Origin: Dipteris shenzhenensis
Taxonomy: Eukaryota; Polypodiophyta; Polypodiopsida; Gleicheniales
Assembly: GCA_047967505.1 (NCBI GenBank)
Contig: CM106538.1
Direction: 5' to 3' (one strand)
DNA length: 64,000 bases
Shown: positions 54,271-64,000 of the stretch, piece by piece
Layout of the letters: each line of letters opens with the position of its first letter
How positions within the stretch are numbered: the first letter of the stretch is position 1
Translations under genes and position numbers: made by a program
The notes under the pieces: generated by a model
Told to the model about the DNA's origin: nothing
Databases searched by the model: none
Seen by the model: the letters and a program-made list of their open reading frames with translations, nothing else

Positions 54271-54974
54271 TATGTGTCTTAGGCACAACTACGGATGATC
54301 CCACATAGGGTTTTAGGTTTTTTCCCCTACAAAAGAGAGGAAACATACCATTTTTAAGAAATTTAAAATAGTTAGTGAAAGGAGGAGTTTGGAAAAGCAA
54401 CACACCAAAGGAACGGAGAGGAGACAAGGAGAAGCCTAAAAACAAAAGCAAAACACGAAAACAAGATGTAAAGATTACATATTCCTCTCTTTCATGATTT
54501 TTTTTTCATACATTGTTCTGAACTTTCATAGTTTTGAGAGAAAGAAAGGAAAGGAGGAGAGAAAATAAGAGAAAGGGAGGGAAACTAGAGGAGAGAGAGA
54601 AGGAAACATAAAGGAAAGACAAAGAAACAAAAAGAACTTGAAATAGGAGGAGATGAGAGAAAGTCTTACCTTGAGGTTAAGAGGGAGCTCTTGCAAGTCT
54701 TTGAGGTGGAGAGGGAGAATGTAGGAGAGGATGGAGAGATGGGAGGGGGATGGAGGAGTGAGAAGGCAAGGATGGAGGGTGATTGCAAGCCAAAATCTAG
54801 GAGGGAGGATGCAAGGAAGAAAAATACAAATGGCATCATGGGAAGGGAGGGTGTAGGTTTTTTTTTGTGGTACCATCGGTTTAACTGACAATGGTTTTGG
54901 CATTGCAGGATAGAAAAGCAAAAGTGGTGGTATGGGCATCAGTATATACCGACACCCATATCGATGAAACAAGG

Positions 54975-55345
54975 GTTTTAAACAGGGTTTGGGGGTTATG
55001 AGGGTTTAGGGTTCAGGGGGCATGGGGGGTTTAGGGGGTTTTAGGGATTTGGGGGGGGGGGTTTATAGGCGGTTTAAGGGGATTTTGGGGAGGTTTAGGG
55101 GGGTCGGGGGTGGTTTAAGGGGGTTTGAGGGGATTTAGGGGGGATTTAAGGGGGTGTTGGGACTTCAGGGTTTAGGGTTTGGGGGGTTTAGGGGATATGG
55201 AGGGGTTGGGGGGGTTGGGGGGGGGGGAAGTGAGGGGGGGGTTTAGGGGGTTTGAGAGGATTTAGGGGGAGATTTAAGGGGGTTTAGGGGGTGTCGGGGT
55301 TTTAAGGGGGTTTTGGTTCTAGATTTGGGGGGGAGTGGGGATTTT
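54975..55345. repeat. Degenerate TTTAGGG-type tract (G strand on plus)
   Basis: Repeats of GGGTTTAGGG, GGGGTTTAGGGG and GGTTTAAGGGG over ~370 bp, with long G runs. This is a decayed plant telomere-type repeat inside the chromosome, not a chromosome end, as sequence continues. Confidence 0.85.
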
Positions 55346-55991
55346 GTATATTTTTGGGTGTTTGGACCTGACTTTGTGGGACGGTTTTAGATGTGTTCAA
55401 GTGAATAGATGAGTAGTGACAGCTCATTGGATGGGGGGCCACCTCTCAGGAGTGTGGAGTGGCTCTGTGAGAGGTTGCCTTGTCTTTGTACACATTACAG
55501 GCGAGAGGTTCCATCATTAGCACTATAGTGTCATGTGCCACTTGCAGATGTTGAAGAATATCAAAACACTATATAAAAAATTTTTGAACTTTCTCGCTTC
55601 ATTTGGACCTTTTTTTTTTAATTGGTCACCTACGCTCAATATCACTTAGTAGACTCATAAATTGGGTATTTTGGGAACACTAGATGTGTAAGTTCCACAT
55701 AACCGAAAATATCCCCAAGGTTGTAAGTGGTGACCTTTACTCGATACATCATGGGTAAATTTGCAAAAAAATGGATCGCCCCCTCACAAATATGGTCTAA
55801 TAAAGCTTAAAATGTTGTGCACCTCCACTCAATATGCAATATATGGAAAGAGTCAATGGTTGAATTAAATATATAGGGGGTGTATAGGTGCACCATTTGA
55901 TTGTACGGAAAAGAGTTTTTCGAATTCAATCTATAGGGGGTGTATAGATACACCATTTGATTGAATACCATTTGTATAGATATACCATTTT
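55346..55991. other. Unassigned flank
   Basis: Contains a short duplicated phrase, ATATAGGGGGTGTATAG-T-CACCATTTGATTG, near 55870 and 55930. No gene. Confidence 0.45.
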
Positions 55992-58900
55992 CTAGGAATA
56001 AGGCTTACAATATATTATCCTAGTATGCTTTTGAATCTTGTTCAGAGTCATCAGATTCTGGTATTGCATTTTCATGTGATGGGTTAAGCCTAGCCAAATG
56101 ATGTTTAATATGTACAAGGATAGGATCAAGAATTGTGATACATTTTTCAACATCATAGCCATAGGCTTCTTTTTGTAACATCGAGTCCTTGATTTCCAGC
56201 AATGAATAATGCTACTCACTTCCATGTTTGTCAAGCCCTCTTTATTTGGAATCCATTCACGTTTCTTTTGCAAGCAACCCTCATGATGGTTGTTTCACTG
56301 TGTATTTTTTGGGGAGATTTTTCAAAGGCTTTGGTTCATACCATAAAGCTGTGAATGTTATAGGAATTCCCTTTTGATCCCTTGCTATATGAGCAACCTT
56401 TGCCATACAAATTGGGCCACCTTGTTCATCCAACTCTGAATCTGCATCAGATGCCCAAACTATAACAAACATACACTCTTCAATCTCATCAGATGGTACA
56501 AACTCTGGTAAGGGTTTATCCCCCTTCCTACCACAATATTTTTGAAGTAAAAGGCATTGCTCAGCTTCTTCCTCATCTATTGTTGTATTTGTATCCAATG
56601 TGGATCTCGATGCCAGAGCTTCTTTTGGCTAAAAAGATTCAGAGTGTTCAATGCTTATTAAATTTTCTTGTTTTTGTAAAGATTTGACAAGTTCCTCAAC
56701 GAACTTGATTATCTCCCCATTCTTTATTGCCTGCTCAGGATATTTTTGCATCATACTTTGAAGATGTTTAATAATGGCATCCATGCCTTTCATTTCATCT
56801 ACATCAAGTGCTTTGTTCTTTACAAGAACAAATCTAGTTTCCTCCAATGGAGTTATTCTCTGTAATAAAGCATATGGCTCACTCCATAAATGATCTTCAT
56901 CCACTGAGTAGTGCTTCCATTGCATCACTTGAATATCATTATGCATGCTAAATCAGAAATAGTGTGGATTTGTGTGCCATGCTTCATCTCCCCCTTGTAA
57001 ATGTGGCTGTATGAATGCCCTCCAATCTACCATTCTCTCCAAGATAGCCACTTCTGATTCCTCCTTTTGAGAGCCTCCATTTTTTTTCCCAATTTGAGAC
57101 ATCATATCCTCCAATGTCAGATCATCCCTTGACTTTAACTCTCTAGAGATAACACTAAATATTTGATCTATGTCTTCATGTGTATGATCGACAAGAAGAA
57201 AACCAACTTCCACTTCTTCAAATATTTTCAATCCAACCAGCATAGAGCATAAGCCAAATATATATCTATTCTTATTTTCTCTCTAGCAGTTATCGGCATG
57301 TATACGCAAGGTGCGAGGTAAACATCTACATGCATCTCTTACCTTCTGTATTGCTTTTATGATGGATGTTGCGACTTGGTTACTATCATGTTCATGCAAA
57401 TAATAAATCCATACATTGCATAAAAGATTCAAAATCCATGCACTAATACTCCACACAAATGTGTTTCTAGTCCACGTTTACCCTCCAATGGCGGTGGGGT
57501 ACGTCTATACCTTGGTAATGTTGTTGTATTCTGATCCACGCCATCAATGGTAATGCACATGGACTTTTTGACATGCACAATAGCTTCCTCTCTGCAAGAG
57601 GCATACAACAATTAATCTAGCATCTTGCACATGAGTTAGATGGATTGTTCGCCATCTTATATATTTTCCTTACTTGTGCTCACATCAAATATGTTCAATG
57701 GCATTTTTCAATTCATCACATGTATTCCATTTTGACATCCTTTGCTTTGATGGTGTCTTGACATGGAAAGACTGTCCACACCAAATTTTATACAAGGTTG
57801 CCCTTGAAATCATGCTCTCTTCTCTATCTTATAAATTTTTATTGACTGTTCCAAGCACAACCTTCTTTGTCATTCCCAAAAGATGATGATGTTGGCATTC
57901 CACACTTCCATTCAGCATTGTTTGTGGAAGATGAGGTTGTGGTAATGCATGGTCATCAAGGATTTTCTTTAATGTTGCAGCAGCATTTCTAGTGCTTCTT
58001 TTTCCTTTAAGCTTGTAGGCATTTCCATGAATTTTGTGAATCACTTTGTCTTTTACCTCTACCTAGATGGTCCAATATGTACCATTAACCATGGGTTTCA
58101 ATTTGGGTTTACAATGTCTTGTCCTTGAGTCCTTATCACCTTGATGAAGAAAACAAGAAAACTCTTAAAGAAGATAGTTATGTGTATTAGTCCCTGTCTT
58201 ACTCCAAATGCTGATGCGCATGGCTTCACAATCATCTTTTGCAACTTTTCTTATGCAAAGTTTCCTACAACAAAGGCGCATAAGAGTCCTTTCTATATTC
58301 TCCTCATATAACATTACATGCCTCTTGGATTCTGGAATTGGTGCCATGATTTGTCGCTTCTTGGCACTCACATACTTTCTTTTTGTGATGAATAATGTCT
58401 TGTGTGTCCATGTTGTGTGTCCATTATCTGGCACTGAATCTATTTCCCTTGAATCTTCATCTCTAAAATCAAATGCAGAGTGCCATTGGGAATTATTTGA
58501 TGTCACTTTATAATATCTTGGAATTGGCAATCTAGTAGACAACTTGTTCATTAAAGTCAACCTGTTCTTCCAATGCCTCTTGAATTTTGTGGTTGAAATA
58601 TTTCTCCTTCACAATTAGATGTTCTGCCATCCATATGCTCCATGCTAGTAAGTACATTAGGACCATCACAAGTCTTATATGTTCTGCCATATCTATCCTC
58701 CATTCCAATGACAACATCATGATCATGATCATTAATATCAACAATTCTAGTGAGCATGTTTGAGTTGCTTCCAATACAAGACAAGTCTTCTATGCATGTG
58801 AGAATGTTTGAGTCGCTTACAATACAAGACAAGTCTTCTATACCAGTGAGCATGTTCAAGTCTCTTGCAACACAAGACATGTCCTCCATACTAGTGAGCA

Positions 58901-59499
58901 TATTGGAGTAACTTGAAACCTCTCTTGCATCAACATCACTTATTATAATGTCCTCAACACCTGAAAGCATGCCACTATGGTAGTCTTTAGAGCTACCATG
59001 ATTTCTTAATTTTAAGCCCATTTGTCTAGGTCTTTTCTTCTCATAATACTTTCCTATATCTTCCACCACATTGAAGGAAAATTTCTTGATAGATAAATTT
59101 CAAGAAAGCTAATCCCCATTTGACAATGTTATGAACCTGAAGATGAGATGTAGTATTAGGAACCTCTAGATGTGACATATTATCTATTGCATTTCTAATG
59201 ACCCCTTCACTAGTCAGCTTAATTACCTCCACCATACAAAGAAGAATATGAGCATAGCCTTTAAATATGCCAAGTGCTAACACTTCTCCTGAGCAAGACA
59301 ACATCTCAACTTTCCCCCCCTCAAAGAAAGTTCTCTTGATATCTTGAAAGTAGATCTTAGGAACGATTTCATCTCGGTCCCAAAGAGTTCTATGTGCTTG
59401 CATATCAAAAATGTCACATTGTAACATATCACCCAATGTTTCAAAGTCTCCACTCGAGGGGGTCACTATGTATAAACCCTCTATATCACGTGCGTTCAA
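55992..59499 (-). pseudogene. DUF7869-type transposon-derived gene, broken
   Basis: Minus-strand pieces in order from 59499. An N-terminal part (MNARDIEGLYIVTPSSGDFE, KIYFQDIKRTFFEGGK) is followed by an acidic segment with 17-residue repeats. A Cys/basic region comes next (RLCCRKLCIRKVAKDD), then IHKIHGNAYKLKGKRSTRN and MCITIDGVDQNTTTLPRYRR, then LEGKRGLETHLCGVLVHGF. After that come ENKNRYIFG, LKIFEEVEVGFLLVDHTHED, IDQIFSVISRELKSR, and a C-terminal part (MQWKHYSVDEDHLWSEPY, DEEEAEQCLLLQKYCGRKGD). IDGVDQ, ENKN and HTHEDIDQ-FS are hallmarks of DUF7869 proteins, thought to derive from transposases. Stops occur at 56953 (CGA to TGA pattern), 56626, 56281 and elsewhere. It is not a working gene. 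Confidence 0.7.
58749..58915 (-). repeat. 51-bp in-frame coding repeat
   Basis: About 3.5 copies encoding variants of SNMLT-[IC/SM]-EDLSCI-x4 (17 residues) in the DUF7869-type gene. Periodicity of 51 keeps the frame. Confidence 0.8.
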
Positions 59500-59989
59500 G
59501 GCCTATTTCTAAAATCACTTATCTGTAAATTTGTCATTAATAAAATGTACCCCTTTTCTATACAAATCTGTAAATTTTTCCCAAAACTATTTTAAATAGT
59601 CCCTTATGTATATTTATTTCTATAAATTTTAGAAATAAAATATATCCTTATGTTGAACTCAGGTGATAGGGTTACATACGATGAGTGACTCCCTCGAGAG
59701 TCTCCATGTGGATATTTTAAATGCACTACAAGACTTAGAACTTTGGTGATTATCACCACACATCTCCTCTCACCACAACGTTGAAAATGACACACATTCA
59801 TAGGATCAAGACTATGCATTTGTTCAAAGCCTATGACTTCATTATACTCGTATAACACCACCTCTAAACCCTCTGTTAGGGTAAATACTTGTAACAATTT
59901 TAGAAATAAAGCATTAGCAACTATAAAAAAACCCAACAAATCTCACACTTGAAATCAAAATACAATATATATTGATGTGTACCCCAACG
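59500..59989. other. Unassigned AT-rich spacer
   Basis: Short minus frame at 59604-59939 with no domain; it may be the upstream region of the DUF7869-type gene. Confidence 0.35.
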
Positions 59990-60060
59990 TAAACCCTGAC
60001 CCTAAATTCTAAACCCTAAACCCTAACCCTAAACCCTAAACATAAACTCCAAACCCAAAA
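59990..60060. repeat. CCCTAAA-type tract (C strand on plus)
   Basis: AAACCCTAAACCCTAACCC-type repeats, less decayed than the 54975 tract and in the opposite orientation to it. Confidence 0.85.
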
Positions 60061-60061
60061 T

Positions 60062-60880
60062 CGTAAACGTACCTCCAACCTATTGCATATGCAATAGGAT
60101 CGTGGAAACAACCACAATCTGTTGCACAAATCACCAAAATTTGGTGATTTGTGCAATAGGTTGGGGTTGCACCCACCAACCTGTTTGGGGGCACTCACTA
60201 AATTTTGGTGATTTGTGCAACAGATTGGGGTTGCACCCACAAACCTATTGCACATGCAATAACCCGTTGCAAAAATCACCAAAATGATAAATTATTACTT
60301 GTATTTTAGGGTTCAGCTAGGGTTTGTAATCTAGAGTCTCAGGTTTAGAGATTATGTTTTAGGATCTAATATATAGGTTCTAAGGTTTAGGATCCACCAG
60401 GTTGTAGGGTTTAGGGTTTATGGTTTAGGATTTATAACTTTGTATCTTAGGTTGGGGTTGTACCCACCAACCTGTTGCACATGCAATAGGTTGGGGGTTC
60501 CCCCAACCTATTGCATGTGCAACAGGTTTAGGGTGCAATAGGTTGGGGTTGCACCCACCAACCTTTTGCATGTGCAATAGGTTGGGGGCCCCCCCAACCT
60601 ATTCCATGTGCAATATGTTGGCCTCCCCCCCCAACCTCCTACATGTGCAACAGGTTGGTGGGTGCAACCCCAACCTATTACATGTGCAATAGGTTGGTGG
60701 GTGCTAATCCCAACCTGTTGCACAAATCATCAAATTTGGTGATTTGTGCAACAGAGTTAGCACCCACCAACCTATTGCATAGGTTGGGGTTGCACCCAAA
60801 AATCTGTTGCACATGCAACAGGTTGGAGGGTGTCCCAACCGATTGGACATGCAACAGGTTGGTGGGTGCAACCCCAACCT
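60062..60880. repeat. Palindromic satellite
   Basis: Built from inverted words: CCTATTGCATATGCAATAGG (60079-60098, perfect palindrome), TTGCACAAATCACCAAA with its exact complement around one base (60122-60156), and a 29-bp perfect inverted repeat with a TT loop (60469-60528). A 40-bp palindrome with one G-T mismatch lies at 60715-60754. Linkers read GGTTGGGGTTGCACCCACCA. A degenerate TTTAGGG stretch interrupts it at 60300-60440. Open frames here are artefacts. Confidence 0.9.
60300..60440. repeat. Degenerate TTTAGGG-type stretch inside the palindromic satellite
   Basis: Words such as TAGGGTTTAGGGTTTATGG and GGTTTAGGATC. G strand on plus, opposite to the 59990 tract. Confidence 0.65.
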
Positions 60881-61037
60881 CACTACAAGGCACAGGCCTT
60901 TTTCTGATGGAAATACCGATCTTTTTTACACTAAAAAGTTTTTTTTTGATGGACGCAAAGGTTGGTATTTACGTCGCTATTAGCATCAAAAAACGGTCAC
61001 TATATTAGTGTCACTATATATAGCAACACTGGTAAAA

Positions 61038-61079
61038 GTTGCTATATAGTGACACTAGTAAATGTCGCTATATAGTGAT
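61038..61079. repeat. Subterminal palindromes of the second CACTA element
   Basis: GTTGCTATATAGTGAC (61038) and GTCGCTATATAGTGAT (61064), 26 bp apart, plus a longer degenerate unit near 61010. Palindromy is partly lost compared with the 30848 array. Confidence 0.85.
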
Positions 61080-61390
61080 GATTAACATAAGCTTTAAAAA
61101 ACAATATGTGGGGCTAAACAGGGCCACAACAAGCCCTGTTTTGCCCCACTAATGTTTTTTTTAAGTAATTACAAAAGAATTTTTTTTGTTACAAAATTTC
61201 CCTTATGAAAAGGGTGATACAAAATTGCTCAAACGAGCCACATATACATGTCAAAGATATACAACATTGTTTGTTATTACAAAATTACCCTTTCGAAAAG
61301 GGTGATACAAAATTGCTTAAACGAGCTGACATACAGAAGCATATACATGGCGAAGTATATGCAAACTACTACTAATACTACTACTACTAC

Positions 61391-63720
61391 TACTATTACT
61401 ACTCATCTGAATCGTCATCCTTGTCCTCGTTGCGCTGGCCTGAGATCCCTGGCCCTTGTGAACTATGCCTAATCCCTGGCCCTCGTGAGTTGTGCCTAAT
61501 CCCTGGCCCTTGTGGAAGCCTTGTAAGCCTAATCCCTCATCATCACCACTCACCTCCATTGATGGGACATTTGAGTTTTGATTCTAAGAGTGAAACCATA
61601 TTAATTGGAAATTAGATTGGAACTTAAAGAATAAAATAGTTTAAAAAGTGAGATTACAAGTACGAGTAGACTTATACCGTGCGAGTAGCCACCTTAGCCA
61701 AATTAACCGTTGCTCCCAGTGCCTCCTACTCAAAAATAAACCATGGCTTTGTTCCTATGCGAAACCCACGTCTCATCTCTGTGTCTATGGGAAGGTGACC
61801 CATCGCAGCTTGCTGTGGGCCTAATTTACAAGAGCTAGATAAGGTGCATGCAATATGTAGTAAAACAAATAGAATAATACATTAAATGAGAAGAAGTAGA
61901 CTTACCATGGTTGCCTCGAATGCTAACCATCTACTTGCACCAAAGTGCGAAGTACCTATGGAGTCCAGCCATCTCCTCACAGCCCTCCTTTGACCCTCGA
62001 ACAGTTTGGGATGGTCCCTGTATTGCTTCTTGAAAAACTTCCAGTTAGCTTTGTCTGCCCAGCTGGGTTTAGCCTTCCCCTTTGCGATGGAAGTATGCAA
62101 GGTTGACCTCTGATGCTTCAAGAGGACCCCCATGTGCTCTTTCATGTAATCTGAACTCTCAATTTGGGAGGTTAGGATATTATCTTTTCAATTCATCAAT
62201 GATTGCCTGCTTCTTTTGGTCATCTTGGTACCGCCAGTCAGTAGTTATGCTGCTCCTAAAGCGATGGTTTATCAACCGCCTCATGGTGGCCAGCACTGCT
62301 ATTGAGCCCTTTTTATTTTCTATTATCTCTCTAGCAACCATGATTTCATAGGAGAGGTCCTCGGCTGGGTAAGGAGGACTCATGGTAGTGGCAGAGTCAG
62401 AGTGAGCGGTGTTACTGCAAGCGCTTACGGAGTGAGGAGTAGTAGTGGAGTAGGAGAGGGCAAGGGATCTGACTAGTATTGGGTCTCGGGACCAAGTAAA
62501 GACCTATAGGGATGTGAGTATGCTGACTCGTCTACATCTCCTGAGTCAACACAACATAAGCGACCCTTCCTACTCTTCCTTCCCTTATGATGGGCATGCC
62601 CAGGTGATGACCCCTCAGTTGAAGGGGCTAGAGGGGATGGCTGGTGGATAGTAGGTCCAGCCATCGGTGTAGGAGAGGGATTTGTTGAGGTCCTCTAGGA
62701 TAGCAGAGACAAGAATCTCACTGCCTCTGCATCAGTCATCTGTGCGACAAACTTGTCGGGACTCTCGACAAAGCCATGGGCTGCTAGCAAAGGAGTTTCC
62801 CAAGGGGTAGTCACAGTGCTACGTCTGAGAGGAGCCAGGGGTAGTCACAGTGCTATGTCTGAGAGGAGCCAGGGGTAGTCACAGGGGTAACTCAGGGGTA
62901 AACCCCTGAGGTGTCGCCTGACTAGATTCAAAGTCATCTGGAGAGTAGAGAGCATGATGTCTCCTTCTACGAGGGTTTTTGTACTCGTTGGACGTGCGAC
63001 ATGATCCCATGTCTAATTTGGGGGTATTGGACAAACATAGACACAAACACAAAGATAGAAAACAAAAAACCAAAAACAAGAGCGGGTAAGAAGCGGATAG
63101 ACAATTAATTACTTAAGACGATTATGAAATTCAAACTTAAGAAATTATGAAAAGGCAATTAATCACTTGTGAAAATTATGAAATGACATCAATGCAAAAA
63201 GGATAAACATGAAAGAAGGATTATTTACTTAAGACAATTATGAAAAGCTAGTTTTGAAATGACTAATATTTATGAAAGACAAGTGGAATCCAATGAGATT
63301 TTCATATATATATATATAAATTAGAGACCAAAAGCACGTCTCCAAAATTATGTATATAAAAAATATGTCTCCAAAAGTATGCTTAAGCAAAATTTGTCTC
63401 CAATATAGGTCAACTACTCTGTGTTACTGTTTGAGGTGCTTTCCTCCTCCGTACTGCTAGGTGGGTCACTGGGGACCTCATCCTCCACCTCTTCTAATAT
63501 GCGATCATGCTCTTCAGTGATTATGTACTCGCAATCCACGAATGCCTCCACACAATCCATTATGTCCTTTACACGATCATATTTGAGGCTCCACCGGTTG
63601 TGGTAGTCTCTCTACAACCTACGAAGATTCCATAGATTGTGTCGTGCATTCCTCAATCGCCCTTGCTCCACTACCCTTCGGCTTCAACCCCACCTAGAAG
63701 CAAGCACCCCCACGTTGTAC
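61391..63720 (-). pseudogene. CACTA regulator-like gene, second copy
   Basis: Minus-strand order. A leading segment near 63600-63420 reads HNRWSLKYDRVKDIMDCVEA and ends acidic (EEVEDEVPSDPPSSTEEEST); its equivalent is absent or replaced by purine repeat in the 30720 element. Then come LDMGSCRTSNEY, HHKGRKSRKGRLCCVDSGDV, MATMRRLINHRFRSS-like and HMGVLLKHQRSTLHTSIAKG. Next are FEGQRRAVRRWLDSIGTSHF and GASRWLAFEATMV, and finally the acidic exon VSGDDEGLGLQGF ending DSDE. Compared with the 30720 copy it is better preserved in 61882-62145 but frameshifted elsewhere. Function is inferred only from its place in the CACTA element. Confidence 0.55.
62806..62885 (-). repeat. 34-bp tandem repeat in the regulator gene
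   Basis: GGGGTAGTCACAGTGCTA then CGTCTGAGAGGAGCCA, about 2.4 copies. The 30720 element has a single diverged copy near 32655, so the expansion is specific to this copy. Confidence 0.8.
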
Positions 63721-63889
63721 TTCACCTAGTCACTCTCTTGTGCAATCTTCTCTTTTACATGAGCTAGCAGAGAAGCTATGTCTATAATCCCTACAACGTG
63801 GGGAACCGGGTTGGGGTTTAGGGAGGACACCCATGGGTGAGGGCTAAGGAGAATCTGTTTGAAAAAAAAAAAAACCAAATACGGCTAAG

Positions 63890-64000
63890 GAGCATGTGAA
63901 AAAAGAAACGAATATGAATAAGAAGAGGGGAAAAGAAGAGAAGCATAAACATAAGCATAAGCATAAGAGAAGCATAACCATATGCATAAGAGAAGGAAAA
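63890..64000. repeat. GA/CATAAG repeat, start of purine array
   Basis: AAGAGAAGCATAAACATAAG-type words equal those of the 33-34 kb array. The array probably continues past the window. Confidence 0.8.

Larger units (their letters stand above)
52440..54975 (+). mobile_element. CACTA relic, left end present, right end truncated
   Basis: Starts CACTACAAGACACGGGCC. Subterminal word TGTCGGTATATACTGATGC at 52651-52669 returns exactly inverted at 54936-54954, marking the other side. The right terminal CACTA end is missing: sequence passes into telomere-like repeats at about 54975. The interior holds GA-rich tracts and a scrap of transposase, so this is an internally deleted copy related to the 30720 element. 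Confidence 0.8.
60881..64000. mobile_element. CACTA transposon, left part, runs off window
   Basis: Begins CACTACAAGGCACAGGCC directly after the palindromic satellite, with CCT as the presumed target duplication. It is collinear with 30720-32850 of the complete CACTA element (subterminal palindromes, GTGGGGCTAAACA-GGCCA, then the minus-strand regulator gene). It reaches GA/CATAAG repeats at 63890, like those at 33 kb. The remainder, including any transposase, lies to the right. Confidence 0.88.

Noticed and set aside
54975-60060. Actual chromosome end or telomere
   Set aside because: Tracts are short, degenerate and followed by ordinary sequence on both sides.
60016-61008. Several 70-120-codon frames in the palindromic satellite
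   Set aside because: Repetitive translations (THQP, NLLH) of palindrome modules on both strands; not proteins.

Overview
The window is plant nuclear DNA dominated by nested and decayed transposable elements. Evidence for a land plant: LTR retrotransposons primed by initiator tRNA-Met, En/Spm-type CACTA transposons, interstitial TTTAGGG/CCCTAAA telomere-type repeats, an AP2/ERF transcription factor, and GT-AG introns. No organelle, rRNA or tRNA genes were seen. The mix of piggyBac, DUF7869-like and PIF1-like relics with many long CT/CA microsatellites would suit a large fern-like or gymnosperm-like genome, but the species cannot be fixed from sequence alone.

Layout. 1-4755: two related Ty3/gypsy elements on the minus strand; one appears to have inserted into the gag of the other. 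4756-7320: a decayed gypsy pol remnant (+) and a duplicated 260-bp unit. 8157-8315: the terminal coding exon of a PRCC-like gene (+). 11160-16450: a minus-strand chromodomain-type gypsy element whose LTR carries a striking array of short palindromes and whose RT is split by a 650-bp inverted-repeat transposon. 16556-26300: mostly unrecognised sequence, with a decayed gypsy pol (minus, about 19.8-21.5 kb) and a decayed PIF1-like helicase (+, about 22.3-23.3 kb). 27149-27862: an intact DREB-type AP2/ERF gene, the only clearly complete host-type gene, with a 203-bp tandem duplication upstream.

28795-39850: a broken piggyBac-type transposase gene with a Tudor-like N-terminus. It is split by an 8531-bp CACTA transposon (30720-39250) flanked by a CAA target duplication. 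39871-45731: a 5.86-kb terminal-inverted-repeat element carrying a spliced ORF of unknown function (+), a broken histone-H3-like gene (minus) and a broken transposase-like gene (minus). I consider this the most novel object in the window. 46167-48727: a young non-autonomous copia-type LTR element with apparently identical 347-bp LTRs and a TACAT target duplication. 48950-50480: degenerate tandem repeats. 52440-54975: a truncated CACTA relic. 54975-55345 and 59990-60060: telomere-like tracts around a broken DUF7869-type gene (minus, 55992-59499). 60062-60880: a satellite made of perfect palindromes. 60881-64000: the left part of another CACTA element that runs off the window.

Almost no genes here work together as pathways. 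The coherent units are mobile elements: divergent regulator and transposase genes in the CACTA elements, gag-pol in the retrotransposons, and transposase plus cargo in the 5.86-kb element. The two host-type coding features, the PRCC-like exon and the ERF gene, sit between them.
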